This document shows, one piece after another, positions 1-5,167 of a DNA stretch of 5,718 nucleotides (its first letter is position 1; each line of letters begins with the position of its first letter). The notes beneath the pieces were generated by a model. It saw only the letters and a list, made by a program, of their open reading frames with translations. It ran no database searches and was not told where the DNA came from. The position numbers and the translations under genes were made by a program. The stretch is from Chloroflexota bacterium (GTDB lineage: Bacteria; Chloroflexota; Dehalococcoidia; UBA3495): assembly GCA_022571575.1 (NCBI GenBank), contig JACZXN010000134.1, forward strand, positions 1-5,718, written 5' to 3'.

Positions 1-1
1 T

Positions 2-52
2 CTAGCCGGAGCGGCCGCCCTGGTCTGGGACCAGTTGGGCAAAGAGGGCTAG
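2..52 (+). CDS. possible 3' end of an unidentified gene (partial)
   Basis: The frame starting at base 2 is open to a TAG at 50-52 and reads LAGAAALVWDQLGKEG. This looks like an ordinary alanine-rich C-terminal helix, with GC-rich third positions like the real genes in the window. It would end convergently with the leftward DUF3999 gene, leaving about 205 bases between them that hold a large palindrome. The GAAAL...W..LG pattern resembles the C-termini of ROK-family sugar kinases, but sixteen residues are far too few to assign a family. It could also be a chance open stretch. Confidence 0.35.
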   Translation, partial: LAGAAALVWDQLGKEG

Positions 53-111
53 CTTACCCCCGCACCCCATCTGTTCTGAATCCTTCGCCCGCGTCGGAAA
101 AGCTGATGTGT

Positions 112-145
112 GTAGGGGCGTCCCGATGCATCGGGACGCCCCTAC
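112..145. repeat. perfect 34-bp palindrome (REP/MITE-like or bidirectional terminator stem)
   Basis: GTAGGGGCGTCCCGATG (112-128) is followed immediately by its exact reverse complement (129-145). As RNA from either strand it folds into a 15-bp GC-rich stem with a TGCA loop. It sits between a possible rightward gene end (52) and the leftward DUF3999 gene end (258), where a bidirectional terminator would be expected. Neither flank has the adjacent T-run of a classic intrinsic terminator. Its centre, CGATGCATCGGG, recurs exactly at 229-240, which suggests a dispersed repeat. Similar GTAGGGGCG-type palindromes are remembered from environmental Chloroflexota genomes, but this was not checked. Confidence 0.8.
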
Positions 146-180
146 GTCTGTGCGGAAATGTTCCACCCGGGAATGTGATT

Positions 181-256
181 AAATCCATCCGCTCATCCTG
201 AGCTCCGACTGGAGGTCGAGAGTCTCCGCGATGCATCGGGGGACCTGTCGAAGGAC
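181..256. repeat. degenerate intergenic repeat, TCATCCTGAGC...GTCGAAGGA type
   Basis: The segment begins near TCATCCTGAGC (193-203 region) and ends with CTGTCGAAGGA (245-255). These are the two halves of a widespread intergenic repeat in environmental bacterial genomes, normally a compact inverted repeat. Here the halves are separated by about 40 bases that include CGATGCATCGGG (229-240), the same 12-mer found at the centre of the 112-145 palindrome. This looks like one repeat interrupted by, or recombined with, the other. It ends directly at the DUF3999 stop codon. The assignment is from pattern memory. Confidence 0.4.
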
Positions 257-257
257 G

Positions 258-1592
258 CTATTCCGGCGCGGGAGGAGGAGGGAGCATCCCCTTTAACTGG
301 CGGAAAAGGCTGGTCAGGAAGACCCCTATCAGCAATGCTGATACCGCCACCGCTGTGGGTACAAGCCAGGGATAACGCTCGGTGAAAGGTTTCGGGGAAA
401 TTGTAGGTCCGGCGAATAGAGGGTTGCGGGTATGGGCTCCCAATCCGGCCACGGGCAGGTTCTCGGTGACCAGATAAGGGAAAATGTGTTCCAATTCGTA
501 GGAGGGAGGCGTCGCATCGGGGTTTCCATAGTAGAGCCTGTAGGTGCCGCCGGGGTCCGCGGAAAAGATCAACTTTCGCGTATATCCGCTGGCCTGGAGA
601 CTCATTACGGCCAGCGGGTTATCGTCTTCGTTGAAAATGGTGAGGCGAAAATAACGGTGCCTGGACTCCGGATAGCTGATGGAAAGCTGACTGCCCACGA
701 ACTTTGGGGTATTGAAAGCGTAGAGGTTCTCGGACCGGCGGAGTACGGCCCACAACTGGTTGTCATGGCTCCCCTCCAAACTAACGCGGCGGTAAAAGTT
801 CGCTGGTCCAATGGCCAGGGACAAGCGATTGGTTGGGAGCCCCCCGCTCCCCAGGTCGAATACCAGTTGCGTGCTCTGCTCCACCGGGTCCTCCACCCGC
901 GCCGATATGTTTATCGGATAACCCGTCCGGCTAGGCGGTATCTGCTGGGAAAAAAACACCACCGCCCCCTGCACGTCCAGGGGAGGCAGTTCTCCGTCGA
1001 TGATTCGGACCCTGAGGTAGCGCGCGGTGCTGGAAGGGTACTTCACCCGCGTATCCCTGGTGGTGAATCCCCGCGCCTCAATGGTGAAGTCAAATATCTG
1101 GCCGTCCTCGTCCAGTATCCTCCAGTTTTCTGCGTCCTCGCTTCCCTCTATCACGATGTCCCGCTGGAAATTTTCCGACGAAGTGCTTATCTCCAGCTCG
1201 TTGTGCAGAGTTCCTTGTTGGTTCAGATCCAGGACGAAGGTGGTGTGTTGACCGGGGACGCGCCCCAGGTCCCGCATGGTCACTGATACCGACGTCCGTC
1301 TCTGCTCCCCCCTTTCCACCAATAGAACGAAGGGCACCTCCATCTGGCTATTCTCTTCAACGATACGGAGGTCGGAGAGAGCCGGTGCGGCATAAGCAAA
1401 GACATCTGCGTCCGGCACGATTTCCACCAAGGAGGTCTCCGATAGAACTTGGGAAACCGGAATAGGTTTGAAAAACCGCCACGCCTGGGCGGAAAAGTCC
1501 GCCGACACGAGGGGAGCGGCCAGGAGCAACAGCGCCACCACCAGGGCCGCCACCGGCGGGAACTTGAACCTCAAACTAAGCCCTCTGGCCAA
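258..1592 (-). CDS. DUF3999 family exported, membrane-anchored protein
   Basis: The function is unknown; this is the DUF3999 type of envelope protein usually found next to DUF2339 genes. The 444-residue product has a signal peptide (charged residues up to K10, hydrophobic core about 14-28, probable cleavage after V29-S30-A31), a large extracytoplasmic beta-rich region, and one C-terminal transmembrane helix (about 409-430) followed by a short tail ending PPPPAPE. Two tandem units, about 116-199 and 240-321, share the order FxLDL...N.L.I...NF.R...EGS.D...W..L, then YP....RY.R. This resembles discoidin/galactose-binding-like sandwiches, so ligand binding outside the membrane is plausible. The frame begins 17 bases inside the upstream DUF2339 gene, implying translational coupling. 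The annotated start is TTG with GGGGG about 7 bases upstream. A second TTG (1572-1574, residue 7) has AGAGGG 6 bases upstream and lies one base past the upstream stop, giving a cleaner 438-residue protein. The stop is TAG at 258-260. Family call is good, role unknown. Confidence 0.85.
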   Translation of the reverse strand: MARGLSLRFKFPPVAALVVALLLLAAPLVSADFSAQAWRFFKPIPVSQVLSETSLVEIVPDADVFAYAAPALSDLRIVEENSQMEVPFVLLVERGEQRRTSVSVTMRDLGRVPGQHTTFVLDLNQQGTLHNELEISTSSENFQRDIVIEGSEDAENWRILDEDGQIFDFTIEARGFTTRDTRVKYPSSTARYLRVRIIDGELPPLDVQGAVVFFSQQIPPSRTGYPINISARVEDPVEQSTQLVFDLGSGGLPTNRLSLAIGPANFYRRVSLEGSHDNQLWAVLRRSENLYAFNTPKFVGSQLSISYPESRHRYFRLTIFNEDDNPLAVMSLQASGYTRKLIFSADPGGTYRLYYGNPDATPPSYELEHIFPYLVTENLPVAGLGAHTRNPLFAGPTISPKPFTERYPWLVPTAVAVSALLIGVFLTSLFRQLKGMLPPPPAPE

Positions 1593-4032
1593 AGATGAAC
1601 CCCCTGATCGCCTGGCTGTACCGCTGGTAAACCAAACCGATAGCCAGCATCAAGCCTCCCAGCGTAACGAACGCGGCGACTCTGTAGCCTCGTTCCATCA
1701 AGAATATGTCGAAGACGAATAGTTTCACGACGGGGATAACCAGGAGCGCCATCCCCGCCAGCCGCACTCTGCCCGCCTGCATGGCGATACCAACGCCGAT
1801 TATTCCAATGGCGTACACCGCCCAAAGCACGGTTAATGAAAGTTGCATCGCGCTGAAGTGATCGGTGCGTAGTTTAACTTCTTGGCTGTCGAAGAACCGG
1901 ACGGCTTCGGCGCTCAGGAACCACAGGGTGACAAAGTTCGCCACCACCACCAGAACTTGAAACACGTAACCTTCACGCTCCGTCAACCGGTCCTTTTCTC
2001 TGTTGTAGAGGTAGGCCGCGGCCACCAAGACCCCCAGTACGATCAGGAAGACTGCGAAATGGAAGTTGATGACCGGCAGGAATGTGAGGGGGTCCAACCG
2101 CACCATAAAGGTATCGAACAACAGTAGCTTGAGACCAGGAACGGCCAGCAGTCCCAGGCCCACCCAACGAATAGGGGCATGCCGTTTGGCCATTCCGATG
2201 GCCAAGATCCCGAAGGCGTAAATCGTCCACATGGCAGTCAGCGTGAGGAACTTGGCGTTATCCAAGCTCTGCGCCGTCATTTCGCGGGAAAGGAGCAGTA
2301 TTCGGCTGTCGAAGTAGGCGATGACCTCGGCGGTGAAGAGCCACAGGGTGAGGAAGTTGGCCACTCCCGCCAGGGCCGGAGCGGCATATTCCTCCCAAAC
2401 CTCAAGGTGTTCCCGCTGCCTCCAATACAGATAACTGGCCACCGAGAATGCGGCGATGGCGGCGGCGAAGGTGGGAAAACGCTCGTTGAGCACCGGGCTG
2501 AAATTCACCAATTCCACCGGCGTATCGAAGATCAGCAGGCGGATGGCGGCCACCCCCAGCACGCCCAGGCCGAAGGCGCGCATGGGCCACCTTGCCAGCA
2601 GGAAGCCCACCCAAACCAAGACTGCGCCTTCCGCAGCCCAGGCCACCGATACCCAGTTGCCGCTCAACTGCAACGGCACCGCGACGGTGAGGAATACCAC
2701 GGCGATGGCCAGTGTATACAAGGCCACCTCTGGAGGTGCGCCCGCCCGCTTGATGGTGGCGTACGACACCAGGCCATACAAAAGAGAAAGGCAAAGTGTT
2801 ATCGGGCCGAACCAGATCCGGTACTCCTCCCACAGCAGGCCAACGGTCAGGGCGTAGTAGCCCGACGCGTTGAGGGTCAATAGGGCCCGGTCGACGGGCC
2901 CGGGGACCCGGCGCCACAGGATGTGGAAGAGCGTGGTAGCGCCGACAAACACCAGGAAAACACCGGTCAAGAACAGGTAGACCGGCAACACGCTCTGGGA
3001 AGGAAACTGGTCCAGCCAGAGGGCGAAGAGGCCATAGGAGCCGGCCAAGCCCACCATGGTGAACCACCTCCAGTTGCGGAAGGTGGATACGGCCAGTATG
3101 CCCAGGTCAATAACCAGGATGTATAGGAGCACTAGGCGAGGGTCCGGGAGGTCCCGCCCCAGAAGCACGGGGGTGATGAAGGCCCCCACGATGCCCAGCA
3201 ACGCGATGACCAACGACTCGTACCGGAGTGCCAACAGCACGCTCAAGACGACGACCAAGGCCAGGAAAAGGAAGGCCGGCACGGGTAGGATGAGTTCGTA
3301 CAAGCCGAAGGCGGCGTAGATCGACAGGTAGAGTATCCCGATCCCTCCCGCCGTGACCGGTTGGGCCCAGAGGGGGACTCGGCGCCGGCTGTACTCGCCG
3401 GCAGTCAGCAGGACTATTCCGATGACGATTCCCAGAGAGACCCGCCCGATGGGCCCGATCCAGTCGTTATCGAAGGCCAGCTTGAGAAAGAAACCCGCTC
3501 CGATGATGAGGGCCAAGGCGCCGATTATGGCGAACCAGTTTTTGCCCAGTACCTGCTCCCAGTCCACGGAGAACCCTCTGGATGGAGGACCGAAACCACG
3601 GAGAGCGGCCACTGCGGCGGCGGCCTGCCGTCCTGCCCATGGTGGGGAGGCGGGCCTAGCCCCGCCTCCGGTGGCGCCGGAGGACGGGGCAGCCGAAGCG
3701 CTGGGTCGGGTTGACAGGGGAGCAGACGTGGTCGAGGGGGGTTGTGGCCGGTCTGGAGCGGCGCCTGGGCGCGTTAATTCCAGCCGCGATATCCGGTCCT
3801 GAAGGCGGTCCAACGAAAGCCCCAACTGGCGGAGCTCTATCCGGACCTCACGCAGCTCCGCGTCTGGGAGTGGCCCATTTTCCTCTGGACGGGTTTCCGC
3901 CGTTGGCCCTTCCTGTGACGGTGCGCCGGTCTCTAATTGCGTGCCGCAGTAGGTGCAGAACTTACTACCGGCCGCATTTTCCCGCTGGCACCCGGGGCAT
4001 CGTATTGGCGTGATCGCGGGCTCCTCTTCCAA
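1576..4032 (-). CDS. DUF2339 (COG5373-like) polytopic membrane protein with N-terminal zinc ribbon
   Basis: The function is unknown. The 818-residue product starts with a zinc ribbon (C12-P-G-C15, C26-T-Y-C29-G), followed by an amphipathic, likely coiled-coil helix at about 57-87 and a Pro/Ser/Ala/Gly-rich linker to about 150. The DUF2339 signature then begins, WEQVLGKNWFAIIGALALIIG from W158. The remainder is about twenty hydrophobic segments, so the N-terminal part is probably cytoplasmic and the rest in the inner membrane. The C-terminal third is duplicated: VANFLTLW...AE...FDS ends F560 in one copy and F700 in the next (VANFVTLW), and the FDT/FDI motif recurs at 502, 639 and 774. TTG at 4030-4032 is the only plausible initiator: an in-frame stop lies 10 codons upstream and no ATG or GTG precedes the zinc ribbon. 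No Shine-Dalgarno sequence is visible at normal spacing, and an 11-bp inverted repeat brackets the start. The gene overlaps the downstream DUF3999 frame by 17 bases. Family call is strong. Confidence 0.92.
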   Translation of the reverse strand: MEEEPAITPIRCPGCQRENAAGSKFCTYCGTQLETGAPSQEGPTAETRPEENGPLPDAELREVRIELRQLGLSLDRLQDRISRLELTRPGAAPDRPQPPSTTSAPLSTRPSASAAPSSGATGGGARPASPPWAGRQAAAAVAALRGFGPPSRGFSVDWEQVLGKNWFAIIGALALIIGAGFFLKLAFDNDWIGPIGRVSLGIVIGIVLLTAGEYSRRRVPLWAQPVTAGGIGILYLSIYAAFGLYELILPVPAFLFLALVVVLSVLLALRYESLVIALLGIVGAFITPVLLGRDLPDPRLVLLYILVIDLGILAVSTFRNWRWFTMVGLAGSYGLFALWLDQFPSQSVLPVYLFLTGVFLVFVGATTLFHILWRRVPGPVDRALLTLNASGYYALTVGLLWEEYRIWFGPITLCLSLLYGLVSYATIKRAGAPPEVALYTLAIAVVFLTVAVPLQLSGNWVSVAWAAEGAVLVWVGFLLARWPMRAFGLGVLGVAAIRLLIFDTPVELVNFSPVLNERFPTFAAAIAAFSVASYLYWRQREHLEVWEEYAAPALAGVANFLTLWLFTAEVIAYFDSRILLLSREMTAQSLDNAKFLTLTAMWTIYAFGILAIGMAKRHAPIRWVGLGLLAVPGLKLLLFDTFMVRLDPLTFLPVINFHFAVFLIVLGVLVAAAYLYNREKDRLTEREGYVFQVLVVVANFVTLWFLSAEAVRFFDSQEVKLRTDHFSAMQLSLTVLWAVYAIGIIGVGIAMQAGRVRLAGMALLVIPVVKLFVFDIFLMERGYRVAAFVTLGGLMLAIGLVYQRYSQAIRGFIFGQRA
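1921..2364 (-). repeat. internal tandem repeat within the DUF2339 gene (140-codon period)
   Basis: Bases 2341-2364 and 1921-1944 match at 21 of 24 positions, and GGCTGTCGAAG occurs at 2304-2314 and again at 1884-1894. Both pairs are exactly 420 bases apart, in frame. The proteins also align over the whole period: LLxFDT, PV.N..F, A.YLY, VANF.TLW and AE...FDS occur in the same order. A third, partial copy continues to the C-terminus with F774-D-I-F. The unit is an internal membrane-domain duplication; the DNA match is partly preserved by protein constraint. Confidence 0.75.
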
Positions 4033-4072
4033 CCGTTTGATACGGAGGTTTCCGCCAGCTTATCACGCCAAT
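4004..4072 (-). promoter_or_regulatory. 11-bp inverted repeat bracketing the DUF2339 start codon
   Basis: ATTGGCGTGAT (4004-4014) and its exact reverse complement ATCACGCCAAT (4062-4072) flank 47 bases that contain the TTG start (4030-4032). In the leftward mRNA one arm would lie about 30 bases before the start and the other within codons 7-10. Pairing would place the start in a closed loop. Inside the loop, CCTC upstream and GAGG just after the start codon could also pair. With no Shine-Dalgarno sequence, a translation-controlling structure is possible, as is a protein operator or coincidence. The repeat is certain; the function is inference. Confidence 0.4.
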
Positions 4073-4144
4073 CCCGATGTTAAGGGCTCCACAACGCCCA
4101 CGATATGACGGGAATCCCCAGGGGGACCGGCAGCTTTACGCATG

Positions 4145-4161
4145 GATATGGTAACCATATC
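4145..4161. promoter_or_regulatory. 17-bp inverted repeat, candidate operator
   Basis: GATATGGT (4145-4152), one central A (4153), and ACCATATC (4154-4161) form perfect 8-bp arms in the spacer between the SDR gene end and the DUF2339 start. Size and symmetry suit a dimeric repressor site. It lies about 110 bases upstream of the DUF2339 start, on the side from which that gene would be transcribed. No convincing -35/-10 pair is visible beside it, and no regulator gene is in the window to pair with it. Confidence 0.35.
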
Positions 4162-4197
4162 TACGGACACTCCAAGGGCCTACGGCCTCCAGGAAAC

Positions 4198-4210
4198 CCG
4201 GCTGAGCCGG
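4198..4210 (-). terminator. weak hairpin just after the SDR gene, possible terminator
   Basis: CCGGC (4198-4202), a three-base loop, and GCCGG (4206-4210) form a short GC stem seven bases beyond the SDR stop codon in the direction of transcription. On the leftward transcript it is followed by GTTTCC rather than a proper U-run, so it is at best a weak intrinsic terminator. If it does not stop transcription, the SDR and the DUF2339/DUF3999 genes could share a transcript across the 184-base spacer. Confidence 0.25.
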
Positions 4211-4216
4211 CGCCGC

Positions 4217-4987
4217 CTAGACTATGTAGCGGCCTCCCATGACGTTCAGCCGGTCGCCGGTTATGTAGCCGGACTCGTCGGAGGCGAAGAACAGGCAGGC
4301 ATTGGCGATGTCTTGCACCGTGGCCTGGCGGCCCATGGGCAGGGACTTCAGGTGTTCGTCCGACCCCCGGCCGGCGCCGGCCTGGAACTCGGGGTACCAC
4401 TCCGGGTTGCCACGGGAGGTGTCGGTGGAGCCGGGGTTCACCATGTTGGCGCGCACGTTGTAGGGCGCCATCTCCGCCGCCACGGCCCGTATCAGGCCCA
4501 GCAGGCCGGTCTTCGCCGTGGTCACCACGCTGGTGTCGGGGCGTCCGGTGATGGCCGACTGCCCGCCCATGACGATGATGCTGCCGTTCTTGCGCTCCAT
4601 CATCCCCGGCAGCACCGCCTTGAACAGGTAGAACGCCGAGTGCAGGTTCACCCCCAGGGTGGTGTGCCATTCCTCGTCGGAGACCTCCAGGATGGGTTTG
4701 TGCGGGCGGATGGCCACGTTGCTAACCAGGATGTCGATCTTGCCCAGCGCCTTGATGCCGTCCTCCACCATCTTGCGGACACTGGCGGCGTCGGATACGT
4801 CGGCGATCACCGTGTGGGTTTTCACTCCCAATTCCCGGCACTTCCCAGCCACCTCCTCCAGTTCGGCCTGGCTGCTGCGGGTGTTGAGGACCAGGTCGGC
4901 GCCCTCGCGGGCAAAGGTCAAAGCGACCTCTCGTCCGATGTTCCGGCTGGCGCCGGTGATGAGGGCCGTCTTTCCTTCCAGTCGCAT
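4217..4987 (-). CDS. SDR-family oxidoreductase-like protein lacking the catalytic tyrosine
   Basis: This is a 256-residue, full-length classical short-chain dehydrogenase fold. The Rossmann glycine motif is T11-G-A-S-R-N-I-G18. After strand 2 comes NTR (R37) with no acidic residue, which favours NADP(H) over NAD(H). D63-V64 contacts the adenine, the NNAG motif is degenerate (S89-N90-V91-A92), and N114 is kept. The active-site stretch reads GGQSAITGRPDTSVVTTAK: S144 and K159 are present, but the position four before the lysine is V155 instead of tyrosine, and the stretch is about three residues shorter than usual. The PG motif (P185-G186) and the C-terminal YITGDRLNVMGG are normal. Either the chemistry differs or the protein is not a standard oxidoreductase; the substrate is unknown. 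ATG start with AGGTGG (4995-5000) seven bases upstream; TAG stop. It is divergent from the FAH-family gene, suggesting shared regulation and possibly one pathway. Confidence 0.9.
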   Translation of the reverse strand: MRLEGKTALITGASRNIGREVALTFAREGADLVLNTRSSQAELEEVAGKCRELGVKTHTVIADVSDAASVRKMVEDGIKALGKIDILVSNVAIRPHKPILEVSDEEWHTTLGVNLHSAFYLFKAVLPGMMERKNGSIIVMGGQSAITGRPDTSVVTTAKTGLLGLIRAVAAEMAPYNVRANMVNPGSTDTSRGNPEWYPEFQAGAGRGSDEHLKSLPMGRQATVQDIANACLFFASDESGYITGDRLNVMGGRYIV

Positions 4988-5074
4988 GGTTATTCCACCT
5001 TGTTGTTGTTCATTTCGCCGGGGCTCTCGCTTTGATAGCCCGTTTTCTGATCAGCGGGGAGTCCGGCGGCCTAG

Positions 5075-5113
5075 ATTTTACCACCTTGACCGGGCGGGAG
5101 CGCGGTGTAAAAT
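5075..5113. promoter_or_regulatory. inverted repeat around the FAH-gene promoter, candidate operator
   Basis: ATTTTACCACC (5075-5085) and GGTGTAAAAT (5104-5113) are reverse complements apart from one extra C in the left arm. The right arm contains the rightward -10 box (TAAAAT). The left arm read leftward also gives TAAAAT, a possible -10 for the SDR gene, though no good leftward -35 is seen. The arrangement suits a dimeric regulator controlling both divergent genes, or two back-to-back promoters. Function is inferred. Confidence 0.4.
5086..5113 (+). promoter_or_regulatory. sigma70-type promoter for the FAH-family gene
   Basis: TTGACC (5086-5091), a 16-base spacer, and TAAAAT (5108-5113) match the housekeeping consensus at five of six positions each, and stand out in otherwise GC-rich DNA. 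Transcription would start near 5120, giving a leader of about 48 bases before the ATG at 5168. A Shine-Dalgarno sequence, AGAGGTGA (5153-5160), lies seven bases before that ATG. Confidence 0.7.
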
Positions 5114-5167
5114 TGGCCAGGACGGGCCGCCCCCCGGCGTATTCGGATGACAAGAGGTGAAACCAAC

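Noticed and set aside
1..20. TCTAG and GCGGCCGC near the left edge, resembling cloning-vector polylinker
   Set aside because: The stretch continues as a plausible open coding frame and no further vector sequence follows, so a natural GC-rich sequence is more likely.
54..236. 60-codon minus-strand frame across the left intergenic repeats
   Set aside because: It is built from the palindrome and repeat sequence, is rich in Arg/Gly/Pro, and has no Shine-Dalgarno sequence or recognisable motif.
432..1286. 284-codon plus-strand open frame opposite the DUF3999 gene
   Set aside because: It is an antisense shadow: no recognisable domain and low-complexity Arg/Val/Gly-rich composition, while the opposite strand has a signal peptide, domain repeats and a membrane anchor.
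2402..3067. 221-codon minus-strand frame inside the DUF2339 gene
   Set aside because: Out-of-frame shadow rich in Gly/Pro/Arg; the main frame encodes continuous, repeat-structured membrane segments.
4063..4143. 26-codon minus-strand leader frame (ATG at 4141-4143, TGA at 4063-4065) before the DUF2339 gene
   Set aside because: No Shine-Dalgarno sequence precedes its ATG and the peptide has no attenuator-like run of codons; its stop falling in the upstream arm of the inverted repeat is curious but unsupported.
4142..5035. 297-codon plus-strand open frame opposite the SDR gene
   Set aside because: His/Gly/Val-rich product with no motifs, directly opposite a convincing SDR gene that has a Shine-Dalgarno sequence; typical of antisense frames in GC-rich DNA.
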